Assembly: GCA_016800925.1 (NCBI GenBank)
Contig: JABCPU010000129.1
Location: 62,001 to 126,000 of the forward strand
Direction: 5' to 3'
Length of the DNA stretch: 64,000 bases
Source of the DNA: Suillus spraguei
Taxonomy: Eukaryota > Basidiomycota > Agaricomycetes > Boletales > Suillaceae
In this document: piece after piece, positions 1-11,176 of the stretch
How positions within the stretch are numbered: the stretch's first letter is position 1
How the letters are laid out: every line of letters starts with the position of its first letter
Notes under the pieces: model-generated
The model's database searches: none
Told to the model about the DNA's origin: nothing
Seen by the model: only the letters and a program-made list of their open reading frames with translations
Translations under genes and position numbers: made by a program

Positions 1-617
1 TCTAGTTTACTCATCATATTTGTTGGAATGCACTTTGCTTATGCTTACTGTAAAAATGCGCCTCTGATATGCATGATTTAAGGAGCTCATCGTGTACGAC
101 GGCGGGCACGAAGGTTCACACGGCGGCGCATGATAGCCGAAGCCAGGAACGACATGACGGGCGCATGATAGCCGGAGCCAGGAACGTTAACGCCGACGTC
201 CCACCTAGAGCTGCTGTTATTATAAGTCACTCTTTATCCAAGATTTATTGAAGGAGGCTTGCAAACGCTGGAACTGTGTCATTTTAGACGTGCTAGCCCT
301 ATCTATTATCACGTCTAATTAGACGCAATATGTGGGAGTCACAGGTGTATCACATCGTACGATTCTCATTTCTATTTTATGATTGGTTAGTAGTTTCAAA
401 CTCAGTTTACATCTCAGTTTCAATATGTGTATATAGTTAGCTAGTTTCGCTGTAGTAGTTCTTTAGTTCAAACCTCTTGTATCTACCTAGTAGCAATCCA
501 AGATGTCCTTGCTCCTCTCTCTTCTTTTGTGATAACCTTAGTTTGAGTCCTAGTCTCTGCCCTTGCGTTAATTCGTTGTGGGTTGTGACACCCTTGGGAC
601 AGGAAATAAACTACTAA
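1..617. other. No gene seen; possible retrotransposon remnant
   Basis: I see no convincing coding frame. The stretch has an imperfect 26-bp direct repeat and an AT-rich tract that resembles the untranslated part of an old retroelement, but no terminal repeat partner is present in the window, so this reading is weak. Confidence 0.3.
126..186. repeat. Short direct repeat, two 26-bp units
   Basis: The unit beginning GCGCATGATAGCC occurs at 126-151 and again at 161-186 with one mismatch. No gene or known element boundary coincides with it. Confidence 0.6.
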
Positions 618-2813
618 TTGATTTTCATTCATTTTCCTCATTTTACAATAGTAACCTCATTCACTTGGAACTCATTTACACACAATCAGCTAATCCTAGA
701 CTGTCTTTACCCAATAGTTTATTTTGCCTTTGACTCTATGAAAATCCATAGTGCTACCTGGGTCCTACATGCGATTTTTTCCGCTTGTGTGTGCGCGATT
801 TGTGTGTGCGTGCATGAAAGTTGTGCATGCACATGATTTATTCATTGTCCATTTGGCCCACCATAGTGGGCACATTTTTTCTCATGACAATGGTGGACAC
901 GACACATTGCTGCGCACTCAAACCACTCACTGCTCAGACACTTCTACGATGGCAAGAGCCCTTGTTTGGTCAACTCCAACAGTTGAGACTTACTCACCAA
1001 AGGCATCTAGATGCTGACCGGCGCCAACACAAGCATCTGCACATGTGGGAGACAGATGAGCAGCGGGGCTCCCCCATCCCTGCATCACCCAGGAACACAC
1101 CATCCCCCGAATTAGCTGGATTGCACCCAGGCCCAGCTATCAACGACTATGTGCAAGAACCTCAGCATGATGTCGAGATCAGGTACCGGATGGAAGTAGA
1201 AGATCAATACGACGGCAACGATGACGATGACAAAAACAATTGGGAAGGTGTCATTTACGAAAGGAAGGTGATGGGCATGTCAGCTCGGATGATGAAGAAA
1301 ACGCTTATCGGTATACCTGCCCCAAGAAGATGCTGTCGAGAAGGAAGATGGTGATGAAAATAACGGACATTCTGATGAGGAGCGAGATCTTGATGAGGGT
1401 GCGGACAGGCCGTTACTGCTAGTAAGGTCAAGTGGTAACGGCCTTGTCGGCATTTACCTCACTCTTTCTAGTGCTTATTGCTATTGCTGCGGCAATTACA
1501 TCCGAGTCTTAAACATAGCTCTACAATTCCAAGGTTCAGTTCTATGATCCAGTTTCTGTTTGCAGGGGTGACCCCTCTGTTACTAAGAACTCGGCCTCTC
1601 ATCACCACTTTTACTGGGGTGGCGAACTCAGACTGTGACTCGGACGCATGTGGTAGAGCGACTTATATTAGAGAAGTTTTGAAACTATTACCGGTGTCCG
1701 AGCCACTTGCTGGAGCTGTGACAGATCATCAACACTATGGTAACTGTCTGAGGATGTCTGTTCACTCACAGTATACAGCAAGTTCATCAAGTAGGTGGGG
1801 CGAAGGCGTGCCCATCCATAACGTGAAAAAAGAATTGATCTGCATATCAACACGCCATGGCTCAACATAGGTTACACGCGTGGGACGAGCGTCTGTACGG
1901 AACTTTTATGTAGCATTAACAAGTGATTGCTCCTCGTCGTTGTCAACAGCATTGACAGGAGAGTAGCACTGTAAAAAATCTTTGATCATGACCCTTGGGG
2001 AACTCTGTTTGCTGAACTGGGGGTTGTAAAGATAGCTGGAACGCGAGCATAGTTGCGATACATACATATCCCAATAAATATCTAAAATGTATTGATTTAG
2101 AACATGTTCCCCATCAGATGTGTTAGATTACCAGGGCTATCGTACTGCAGTCCCGTCGGTGCGAGAGTCAGAGGCTCAGAGCATACCCAAGCGGCATCGC
2201 AGAGCGCTGGAAGGTGGGAACTCGGAGAGCTTCCTTTAGACATGAGCTTGACTGAAAGAAGTCCAGAAACCCTGAGAGGAACAGCATGGACACTGATGCC
2301 TTGGTGACACTTGCTCCAGGTGATCATACATCACCACAATAGGCGAGTGTGTACCTGCCGTTAGTAACTGCGGAATCTCGGATGTAATTCGATACTTCCT
2401 GCTCTCTCGCTTGATGGACCCCACATACGCCGGCGGATTCCAATCAATTCATCAATGCTTTGCTCGATAATTAGTGAACCTCGTCGAGTTAGCATCACCG
2501 CATATTGAGTCACATTAGCTATATACCTTCAAAGTAGCGAAGTTGAGATGTATTATCATTGTCATGCTATCACATTATTTGCCAGTGCTGGTGATAATCG
2601 ATGATCAATGAACCGATGAACCCGGGCAGCCCGACGACATTATGCTAAATATGTGACATAACAATCGGGTAAGGCGGGGAGGCGGTCGTTCCAAAACTAA
2701 AGGTTTGAAAAATAGAATTTAGCCTATCGATAGCTATAAGCATCGAGCGCAATTACGACAGTTCGGAACGGAAGTATTCCATAAAGAACTTTTACTGACG
2801 TGGCTTTTGTGCT
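618..2813. other. No recognisable gene; decayed sequence
   Basis: Short open frames occur on both strands but none shows a known motif, coherent splicing or a family resemblance. The frame at 821-1354 has an acidic D/N-rich tail and a Pro/Ser-rich middle, which could be a decayed transposon-associated protein. I cannot support a call. Confidence 0.35.
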
Positions 2814-3081
2814 TTACACCTCGAACGAACCCATATCGAATTTGTAGTCTTCGAACCAGAAAATGACATGTCTCTCGTGGTCAACAAAGTAGTAGGCCAC
2901 ACTTTCCTTTGCTATCCTCCACCATCCTGGTTCGACGAATGGATTCAAAGGGATGTCTGCATTGTGCGCTTCTTGGTATGCCTTCTCAACAGCTTTGTCA
3001 ATTTTGACTCTAGTTGGAAGATCTCGGACATCGGCATCAGTGAAAACTCTCAGGTTGGTGTGACTTGAGCAAAGCCATGTA
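2814..3081 (-). pseudogene. Isolated 3' exon, agaricomycete WW-like family
   Basis: An open exon follows a plausible acceptor (TTCCAG, 3082 side) and ends in TAA at 2814-2816. It encodes about 89 residues. The sequence VTDAD-like (here FTDADV), then YYFVDHERHVIFWFEDY near the C-terminus, matches my memory of the C-terminal part of an uncharacterised agaricomycete family with WW-like domains. No upstream exons can be found: the promoter and first exon of the peptidase gene at 3214 occupy that place on the other strand. I read it as a truncated gene fragment. Function unknown. Confidence 0.5.
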
Positions 3082-3161
3082 CTGGAAGCAGGTAATAAAC
3101 ACACATTATATAGCTGATACGTGGCCAAGGTGCCCAACGTTGTCATCGCGTTCGCTGGCAG

Positions 3162-3170
3162 TATATAAAT
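3162..3170 (+). promoter_or_regulatory. TATA-like box of peptidase gene
   Basis: TATATAAAT lies 44 bp upstream of the ATG at 3214. A similar TATATAA precedes the paralog at 9995, and the flanking promoter bases are also alike, so it is probably the core promoter. Confidence 0.5.
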
Positions 3171-3213
3171 AATATAATGGACAACTGAATATGATACTAC
3201 TTTCCAGTGAACC

Positions 3214-4714
3214 ATGTCCCTCGCTGCATCCTTGTCAATACTTTTGCTGGCTTTGTCGATCATGGGATCGCCGCTTGAAGTTCGCAATTCCTCTATCACC
3301 CTCGCCCTTACCAGGAGGCTAAACTTCTCGAATGGCACCAACAATTTCTTGCAGCACGAGAAAGCTCGTGTGGCGGCCTTTGGAGGCTACAACATGCATG
3401 GCCGACGTGCTGATGGCATTACTATGACAAACAGTCTTGTGGATTACACCGTAACAGTTGGCATTGGCAGCCCCCCCACAACCTGTCAGTTCAACACTGA
3501 GAAAACACGCGTTTACTAATGCATTATTGAAGACAATTTGGTCGTTGACTCCGGCAGCTCGGTCACATGGATTGGCGCCTCCACTACATATGTGAAAACC
3601 CCCACTAGCGTCTTCACTGGCTGCCCTGTAATGGACAAATATGGTTCTGAGGATGGTGATGAACCTGCGGCCTCCTTCAAAGGTATGACATAAAACAACA
3701 TCATAAGTTGAAGACTTGAATACCTACGATTATCTATAGGAATGATTTACCGCGATACCGTCACCCTCGGTGGGCTTACCGTCACCGGTTTCCAACTCGG
3801 TGTTGCTTCAACTTCGTCAGGCCTCTTTGCAAATGAAGACGGTATTCTTGGTATCGGGCCTGAAGCCTTGTCACACGATACTATGCCACTTGCCCTGGAT
3901 GACACGATCCCGACTTTCACTGACTGGCTGTTTGACCAAGGCAAGATTACTCAGCGTGTTGTTGGTATCTTTTTCCAGCCCACTACGGATCCAGACAACC
4001 GTTCTGGAGAGCTCACCTTTGGTAGAACTGACAAAACTAAGTACTCTGGCAGCATTGTCTACACGTAAACCACCTCAGCTCCTAGATTAATCCAGACTGA
4101 TAGTAATTGTTTTGTTTCAGTCCTATCACAACCATATCACCCTCATCGCGCTATTGGGGTATCAAGCAGAGGATCACCTATGGCCAAACAGAGATATTGG
4201 ACATCGCTTATGGTATCCTCGATACTGGCAGCAACTTTATTTTCATGGCCACCGGTGTGTATTTAGAGTGCAGTGTGTAATAATTGTCTAATCAACGTCC
4301 GATAGATGCCTATGAAAAGTACAAGGCTGCAACCGGCGGTACTTTAGATCCGAGGAATGGTCTTCTCAGAATTAGCCCTGAACAGTACAGTGCCCTAGAG
4401 AACTTGGAATTCCATATTGAAGGCGTACGTCAATTCTATCAGCCCTCTCACCTCTTGTTCACCACTTTGCACAGCAAGTCTTCCCTCTGACCCCTAACGC
4501 CCAAATCTGGCCTCGTTCTCTCATGACCAATATTCATTCCTCTGATCCCAATTGGCTATATCTCATCATTGCTGACATGGGCAAGCCCTCTGGCCGAGGG
4601 TTTGACTTTGAGATTGGCTACACATTCATGCAGCGCTTCTACACTGTGCTTGATGGCTCCGACTCCCGCGTCGGTTTTGCCAAAACCCACTTCACTTATG
4701 CCACCACCAACTAA
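3214..4714 (+). CDS. A1-family aspartic peptidase (polyporopepsin-like)
   Basis: Predicted secreted acid protease that cleaves proteins outside the cell or in the vacuole. Six exons join in phase: 3214-3484, 3533-3685, 3740-4064, 4121-4254, 4306-4424, 4475-4714, giving 413 residues, normal for the family. Residues 1-18 form a signal peptide, followed by a propeptide-like stretch. The first catalytic motif is DSGSS (D96; DTGSS is usual), preceded by YNLVV and followed by VTWIGA. The second is DTGSN (D284) in the context YGILDTGSN. The C-terminal lobe ends with the family pattern around residues FMQRFYTVLD and RVGFA. Introns are 48-56 nt. A paralog with the same exon plan lies at 8526-9995 on the other strand. 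Both catalytic Asp are present, so I expect an active enzyme, although both motifs are slightly atypical. Confidence 0.9.
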
Positions 4715-5343
4715 TATGAAATTGCCAAAGTGGACATGTATCGTGAACGGGGGTTTGAACGGAGTGGTAGGCTGCATCTCAACTCTTGTTGAAACAGTGG
4801 TTTCTCTACGCAAACATGGAGAATTGATGGTATTGCACCAGGAGCTACTGTAATATCAGCTGGGTATAAAGATGTATGAAAACCTATGTACATACGCACC
4901 TTGCATATCTGCTTCCCCTAGTCAAACGCACCCAAGTCCGAACCTAGTTCTTCAAATATACGACGTTTGTCGATGCTATAGGCTCTCCGACAAACGTCGT
5001 AGTCGCTATCCTTTAGTAATGGATGTCGCACCACGAATTATTGGAGGCGGGAGACGCTGAGGTATGTTCGACGTCTCTAGGCTCTATGGGTTTGTCAAAT
5101 GTCAGCAGTTCTCTCTCAGACGCCGAGACTCTTTCTATAGCCTCTTTCTAATACTCATCGGATATGCATAGTGGCAAGGCTGTGCACACCGGAAAGTGCT
5201 GAGCACCCGGTGTTGAAGCCAAGGACTGAGGGATAAAGGGTAATATTAGATGAGCATTGTGCTCAAGCCAAATGTGCAATGGCAAGCTCGAAATGAAAAG
5301 GTAAGTAGAACAAGATATCGTGCCATTGATCTCGGCAGCCTAT
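4715..5343. other. Intergenic, holds a dispersed repeat
   Basis: No gene is seen between the peptidase and the oxidase 3' end. It contains the hairpin-bearing dispersed repeat described separately. From about 5260 the sequence is shared with the 40.2-kb duplicate. Confidence 0.6.
4920..5060 (+). repeat. Dispersed repeat with hairpin, copy 1
   Basis: A 12-bp inverted repeat (CGACGTTTGTCG at 4961-4972, CGACAAACGTCG at 4988-4999) sits inside about 110 bp that reappear in opposite orientation at 47905-48015. It may be a small non-autonomous element; no terminal repeats are obvious. Confidence 0.55.
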
Positions 5344-6822
5344 CTACATATTCATATTCTCCTTCAGTAGAGATAGAACCTCGATAGCCACACCCCACGA
5401 TCTTTGGTAGCCTGCGGCTCTGAAGCTGAAGGTTAGAACTCGCACAAATTTCGGAAAGTAGCACTCTCACCCCATTCCATATGCGTGAATAACCGTTATA
5501 TTCTGCTGCTGTTCTGCATTCTCGCCCAGGTAAGGAGTTAAACCGTCACTTCGTATAAGAGGAAGCGAGATGCGCTCAGCTTCCACACGTGGACCACCTT
5601 TCCTGTCCGGCCTAAGGCCAACGTTATGCATAAGAATCTTCGTTCCTTCGTCCTTCAGACATGGCGCTAGGGCGGAGCACCGTTCAAATATCCCCTTTGC
5701 AACCGACATATCCAAGGATGTGTCCCAATTTCCTACTTGATGTGTTCCGTTTAAAAACGCGGTGTTCGGTTGCGTCAGCCCAGGACGAGGAGTAATGGAT
5801 GTGACCTGTTCTGATAACCCGCCACCTGCGTGCAAGGACACATCAGCGATAGCGAGAATATAACTATTGGCATTGACTGACCAGACCGTACTGTTACGAA
5901 TTCCTGCAAGCCAGTACGTTCAACTATAATAGATTGTCCCCTGATCGGATACATGGCTTCATCTTCTACTCCGATCAAAGACCGTGAACCTTGTGATCCG
6001 ACCGTCAACAACAATTGGTAGCTGCTAGCATGCACTCACCGAGGGACGTTGCGTTAACCAACAACCCAGCTTCCCCAACAAAAGGCTTGACTTCATTCAA
6101 ACTCCCTATGTATTGGCGACGGAACACAACACCACGAGACTCGAGCTCTGATCGAAGCCACGATAAATACTCCATGGGGTTAACGGTAACCGTATTAAAA
6201 GCAATTCCCACTTTGTATGGCACAGGGACCTCAGACTCCGAGAGCAACCTGAACTATCACCCACGTAGAATCTAAGATCGACAAGATATAAAAAAATCGG
6301 ACTCACCTCACGCACAAGGTCTTTCCACCAGATAGTAGAAAGAATGCTATCCGTCTCTCCGAGGATCTTAGAGGGTGATCTCTGGAATATTTATCAGTCA
6401 TGCAGATTGACAAGCGTTCGAACAACGACTTGCCTTGACCAAGCCTGATGGTGCCATTTCCCATAACCTGTCACTGAGAAGGCTCGTCCGCAAAATTCAG
6501 AACATTAGCAATGTATTACTCACAATGTTATCTGCTCCCATCGTCGCACGCGTTCATCTGTGGCACCTAACGGATGCGGAGACCAACTTGCGCCCTGGGT
6601 AATTAAAGTGAGAATGTGAAACTTGAAGAACGCTCGAAAGGTGCGTACAGCGAATGGACTCGCCCAGGCTTGAGAATGCCAATCACCAGGCATGTCTCTT
6701 GCTACGATCGTGATATCGAAAGCCACATCTGGGTCACAGGCAGCGATGTAGGCGATGGTGAGTCCGATCACCCCTGCTCCGAGGATGACCAGAGGCACAC
6801 GGGACTTGGAATCGGAAGACAT
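5344..6822 (-). CDS. D-amino-acid oxidase-like FAD flavoprotein, copy 1
   Basis: Family role: FAD-dependent oxidative deamination of D-amino acids to keto acids, ammonia and peroxide. Eight exons join in phase: 6649-6822, 6524-6594, 6434-6467, 6307-6381, 6040-6253, 5882-5989, 5471-5825, 5344-5419, giving 368 residues, normal for the family. Residues 15-22 are the Rossmann motif GAGVIGLT; WASPFAGASWSP spans the first splice; later come NATSLGSRSL, VEDEAMYPIRGQ, GLRPDRKGGPRVE with the presumed carboxylate-binding Arg, and the C-terminal signature HAYGMGAAGYQRSWGVA. The intron after residue GLVK uses a GC donor. The Tyr expected in the YIIPRPG substrate motif is Ser here (SITPRPG). The C-terminus (ENMNM) is not a PTS1 peroxisomal signal. 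It could be a D-aspartate oxidase or a family member of altered specificity. Confidence 0.9.
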
Positions 6823-6894
6823 GGATCCTGTAGAGTGTAAGTAAATAGCAGAGATAAGGAACGAAATGGTGCTGAACTTGGGGCAGGCCCGGGT

Positions 6895-6902
6895 ACTTAT
6901 AG
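6895..6902 (-). promoter_or_regulatory. TATA-like box of oxidase copy 1
   Basis: CTATAAGT on the minus strand lies 73 bp upstream of the ATG. The same motif sits at exactly the same distance in copy 2 (41801-41808). Confidence 0.5.
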
Positions 6903-7444
6903 ATAAGAAGTAATTCGGTCACCTTCGGACGAAAGTACAGTTATGTCAATATCACGCTCGAACCTGGGGCTGTGTTACTGTCGGATGCATTGTAAGTAGT
7001 TGTAGTAGTCTGGTGCCATAGGAGATTTGTGTACACCACAGTGACCACACACTTTGCACAGTGCGCGCTCGTGAGTCGTTTGGGTTCCTTCAAGACCATT
7101 GACAAAAGAGAACAGTGCGTGTTAAAGGCGTAGGTCACGATGCCATTGATATTCCGGCACTACTTCTCGTATATCGGAACTGTGGCCTGCCGCCGTGGTA
7201 CAGAAATACATACATGTGGATTCCGAATGCATAGTACTAGACAGTCACGCTTTCAAACTTCAACTTTGACGATTCCGTGGAAAGAGCAAGTAGACTGGAA
7301 GCCCATACGAATATGCGGGAAGAGAGACATCATAGGGAAGAACGACAGCGACAACGACCATGATGATACCTTCAAGTTGGTGTTTAAGTTGCTCCAGTCT
7401 GAGCGGGATGCAGCTCACGTGGGGATTTCAATGGAATCGACTAA

Positions 7445-7462
7445 TTGGTTCCGCGGAACCAA
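7445..7462. promoter_or_regulatory. 18-bp perfect palindrome upstream of oxidase copy 1
   Basis: TTGGTTCCGCGGAACCAA is a perfect palindrome about 620 bp upstream of the oxidase start. It is retained in copy 2 at 42366-42383. The CCGCGG core would suit a dimeric zinc-cluster regulator, but this is inference. Confidence 0.4.
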
Positions 7463-7479
7463 CCGCCCCGGAGAGCATG

Positions 7480-8525
7480 TGCTATATACCGTCCTCAAGT
7501 TCGTGTCGATTCATGATGAATCTAAGACGAAATTGAGCTCCAATTATCAGCGAGGTTTGCTCTGAGCGCGAGTGTGGTGAGCCAGTGTTTCTACCGCCAG
7601 TGGTGAGCCAACCAGAAGCTACCCCTACCACTAGTGGCGGTGTTCTCAGATCGAAAAATCGCTAAGATGTGAAGCAGAAAACAATCACTGCCGTGCCAAA
7701 TAACTTTGTCCGGTGTCTTCTTGAACTTTTGATCGGGTGGAGATCGAGATTTGTATTGATCATTAGAATATAACATACAAGTGAGCGCGGCTCGTCTTGT
7801 AGAAGTGAATTCTGTGCGAGTTTGCGTATAGTACTATAGAACATTTCTTTTGTGCATCAATACGTAGTATATTTATTATTGTCGTCTAACTTGTCCTGCA
7901 TCCGAGTCTGAGTGCATGGTACGTTGTAGATGTCAAAGAGTTGTTGAGACAAAGGATAGAGTAGGTCAAGAGATTAGCGTCAACATCCGACTACTCTCCA
8001 CGAAATAGCCGGACAGATGACCTGCATTGATGAAAGGCCACCAAGCGGGATAATTTGAGATTATGGCCAGAATGTAAAAGAAGGTGGACGAATGACGATA
8101 GGAGATACTGACAATGTGAATGAGGATGCATCGGAGATGAGTTAGTTCCTACTGCACGAATTTCGAAAATGGCAATATGTTCTAGAATTCTGAAAACGCG
8201 GTTGTTATTTACAGAGCGTGCATGAATACAAACTATGTATATCACTATGACATGGTTAGTACTATCGCGAATTCTGGAACACGGGCACACACGTCCCAAA
8301 CGCACTTGTGGGGAATCGGGAATAGCATCCTTTTCATGATATGACGTGCATACATCTGCTCGGATTCGGAATGAAAGTCGTGCGACTACTGTATCATTTC
8401 ATTCAATTCGACAGTCACGCGCCGAAGTAACCTCCATAGCCTATTTGAGAAGAGTCCGTATATTCAAATTCGTATGCTGCTTTGCGTCTGCAAAACGATG
8501 CTTCGTATACTTTGGTGATTCCATA
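7480..8525. other. Intergenic, no gene seen
   Basis: The 5' flank of oxidase copy 1 meets the 3' flank of the second peptidase here. A short repeat GTGGTGAGCCA occurs twice near 7575-7610. I see no supported gene. Confidence 0.5.
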
Positions 8526-9995
8526 TTAATTGATCACGTTATAAGTGTGCAAGGTTTCTGCGAAACCGACCCGGGACCTGTCGGCATCGAACACAGTATA
8601 GAAGCGCTGGAGGAATACGTAGCCCATAATGAAGTCACACCCTGTGCCACTGGGCACGAGAAGGTTTTTAACGACGAGAAATATATCCTCGTGATCGACG
8701 CCAAACACAACGTGGTTAAGAGAACGAGGCCAGATTTGCGCATCATGGTTGAGAGTGTACATTTGCTGTGCAAATGGTGAACAATGGGTGCGAGGGTCAA
8801 CAGAATTGACGTACCTCGCCAATATAGAATTTCAATGCTTGTAGGGAAATGTACTGCTCAGTGGAAATCTGGAGAAGATCATTCGCCGCATTCAAAGTAC
8901 TGTCGGTTGCAACCTGGTACCTCTCATAGGCATCTATCGAACGCTGATGAGACCATTGTTACTCGCTGCACTCTAAATACACACCGGATGCAATGTAAAG
9001 AAAGGTGGTACCACAATCTACAAAGCCAGCGGTGCGGGGCATGATTGGTACATCGCCGTAGGTGATCCTCTGATTGATACCCCAATTCAGCGATGAGCCG
9101 GGGGTGGTGGTGATATCACTGAAACAAGACAATTACTATCAGTCTGGATGGATCCAGAAGCTGAGGTGCCTTACGTGTATCCGATGTTGCCGGTGTACTT
9201 GGTAGGGTCAGCTCGACCAAAGGAGAGTGCTCCGTCGTTGACAAAACTTCCAACGATGGGCTTGAAAAAGATACCAACAACGGCCTGACGAATGGTATCT
9301 TGCTCAAACAGGTAGTCAGTGACAGACGGGATCGTGCGTTCTGGATCATTTTCATTTTGTAGCGCGTCGCGGCTTGACACTCTAGGCCCGATGCCAAGGG
9401 TACCGTCAAAACCGACGCCATGCAAAGTAGAAGTAACACCAATTAGCATTCCGTGGATGGTGAGCCCATCAGTGATAGTCAATATATCTCTGAACATAGT
9501 TCCTATAGATACTAATCATAGGTATTTTCAACTTATGATATTGTTGTATGTCATACCTTGGAATAAGCCAAAATTATAATCGAACGCCACAGGATCTCCA
9601 GTGTCGACGCCGCTGGGGCTCACGTACGGATTTCTGGCGCCAACCCATGTGATTGAGCTAGAGCTCTCGACAATCAAGTAGTCTTCAATAATACATTAGC
9701 AGCCGCATGTTTTCTCAGTATTGAACTTACAGGTTGTGGGGGGCCAGCCAATCTCAACTGATACGGTGTAGCCCACATTCATGTCGTAGGACAAAGGGAC
9801 ATTAGCACGTCGTCCATGCGTGTTGTATTCCATAAAGGCCGCCACGCGAGCTTCATCGTGCCGCAAGATGTCAGTAACATTGGAGAATGTTAGCCTCCTG
9901 GTCATGGGGAGGGTGATGAAGGAATTGCGAACTTCAACAGGCGATCCCGTGACTGAGGAAGCCAGGAGTACCAACAAGGATGAAACGGAGAGCAT
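8526..9995 (-). CDS. Aspartic peptidase paralog lacking the first catalytic Asp
   Basis: Six exons join in phase: 9731-9995, 9557-9682, 9175-9502, 8985-9118, 8815-8933, 8526-8765, giving 403 residues. The last three exons have exactly the lengths of the paralog at 3214-4714 (134, 119, 240 nt), and intron 1 is 48 nt in both. A signal peptide (about residues 1-18) and propeptide are kept. The first catalytic motif is ESSSS (E94) instead of D-T/S-G-S-S, in the intact context YYLIV and ITWVGA. The second is DCGTT (D274 kept). The frame is open and all splice sites are good, so it looks like a maintained gene for a secreted protein that is probably not a protease. Exon 2 is nine codons shorter than in the paralog. 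A non-catalytic binding or inhibitor-like role is possible; early pseudogenisation is the alternative. Confidence 0.85.
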
Positions 9996-10024
9996 GACTT
10001 ACTGGAAAGTTATATCATACTCGG

Positions 10025-10031
10025 TTATATA
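10025..10031 (-). promoter_or_regulatory. TATA-like box of degenerate peptidase gene
   Basis: TATATAA on the minus strand lies about 30 bp upstream of the ATG at 9995, matching the layout of the paralogous promoter. Confidence 0.45.
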
Positions 10032-10475
10032 CGTGATAGCGAACGCGATGACAATAATGAGCACCTTAGCCACGTCAGTCCCCCTCGAAAAAGTGACGAC
10101 GACATAGTTGCGATGCGAGTCATCGCGAGTGCAAGGATTTGACTTCCTGATAAAATGTGGCAAGAGATGGTTTGCTTTTGATCCTGGCATGTTATTTTTG
10201 AATTTCAGTGTTGTCAGGTGTCAGTCAGTGTTGACCAATTGTTGACCAAAATTGTGGGAACGCGTTGAATTCACATATATCCAAAGTAGGACCCGAAAGT
10301 GTTTGGCTCACAGCTGCCAGCTTGCCACTGGCACGCACTGTCCCACTAGATCTGAAAGCTCACATACCAGCGACGTGGACATTCTGTCACAAGTATTTGT
10401 CACTTACTTTGTATGAATAAGACACTGGTATACAAAACTACCAAGCTAACTCCCACCTCATATCAGCACGCAAAC

Positions 10476-10700
10476 AATGGACCTTGTGGCCGCCGTCGCA
10501 ACTTCAGTATTGCCTTTCTCATTCGTCGAAATCCCACCATGTACCTTGATGAGCTACAGCACGAACTACAAGCACGCTGCAGTGTTTTTGTATCTCTACA
10601 AACACTTCTTCGCACCCTGCGCAGGCTACATCACAGCCAGAAGAGTATCTCGGCTCGTGCTCTTGAGCGAGATGAGGAACGGCGTGCCATATTTATGAAC
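10476..10700 (+). pseudogene. Tc1/mariner-like transposase, N-terminal HTH fragment
   Basis: An open stretch of about 75 residues encodes a helix-turn-helix region with PTMYLDELQHEL, VSLQTLLRTLRRLH and ERDEERRAIFM, the pattern preceding the DDE domain in fungal Tc1-like transposases. The same segment, frame-broken, occurs at 57140-57310 minus, there followed by the DDE start. Here the frame is cut by a fold-back element at 10701. The intron-like tract at 11050-11083, ending in CTTTATAG, matches the acceptor in the relic at 19790-19990, so a little more of the transposase gene survives there. Confidence 0.6.
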
Positions 10701-10921
10701 GAGTCCACTACCCGTTGTGCCTTCGGCACAGGAAGCCAAAAAGGAGTGCTTCACACTCCTTTTTGGCTCCCTGGCCTAAGGCCACATCCTAATAATTTCA
10801 TTTTGCCCTCAGCACAGGGAGCCAAAGGGAGAGTGAAGGCAAAAGTGAAGGCAAAAAGGAGTGCAGAGGAGTGGAAAGCAAAAAAGGAGGGCAAGCCAAA
10901 GGCACAATGGGTAGTGGACTC
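10701..10921. mobile_element. MITE-like fold-back element, 221 bp
   Basis: The ends are 21-bp inverted repeats (10701-10721 and 10901-10921) with one mismatch, beginning GAGTCCACTACCC. Inside is a second hairpin around GCCAAAAAGGAGTG. It interrupts the transposase fragment. No target-site duplication can be stated confidently. Confidence 0.65.
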
Positions 10922-10932
10922 GTCCACACAGT

Positions 10933-11004
10933 CACAATGGGACAACAGTGTATTGAATTGGCACTCTAAAAAACCATGTGAGAAATTTCCAGACCTAGCT
11001 AAGC
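10933..11004 (+). repeat. 72-bp direct repeat, left copy
   Basis: It starts CACAATGGGACAACAGTG and ends AGCTAAGC. A near-identical copy lies at 11526-11598, with the second fold-back element between them. Confidence 0.7.
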
Positions 11005-11176
11005 TAAACCATGTGCATGCCATGTGAGGTTCCATGCGAGCATGTCACACCCTTCCCACCTTTCCCCCCTTACTTTATAGACAAGTCCACAGGAAGCCAA
11101 CAAGGAGTGCTTCACACTCCTTTCTGGCTCCCTGGCCTAAGGCCACATCCTAATAATTTTGTTTTGCCCTTGGCAC

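Larger units (their letters stand above)
5260..7480. repeat. Segmental duplication, copy 1 (partner 40150-42400)
   Basis: The oxidase gene, its promoter and several hundred bases further upstream align co-linearly with 40150-42400 in the same orientation. Identity is high in exons and introns alike, so this is a DNA duplication rather than retroposition. Confidence 0.85.

Noticed and set aside
2097..2424. Overlapping frames on both strands
   Set aside because: No splice logic, motif or repeat partner.
7140..7565. 141-codon plus-strand frame upstream of oxidase copy 1
   Set aside because: The frame is not kept in the duplicate at 42.0-42.4 kb, so it is not under coding constraint.
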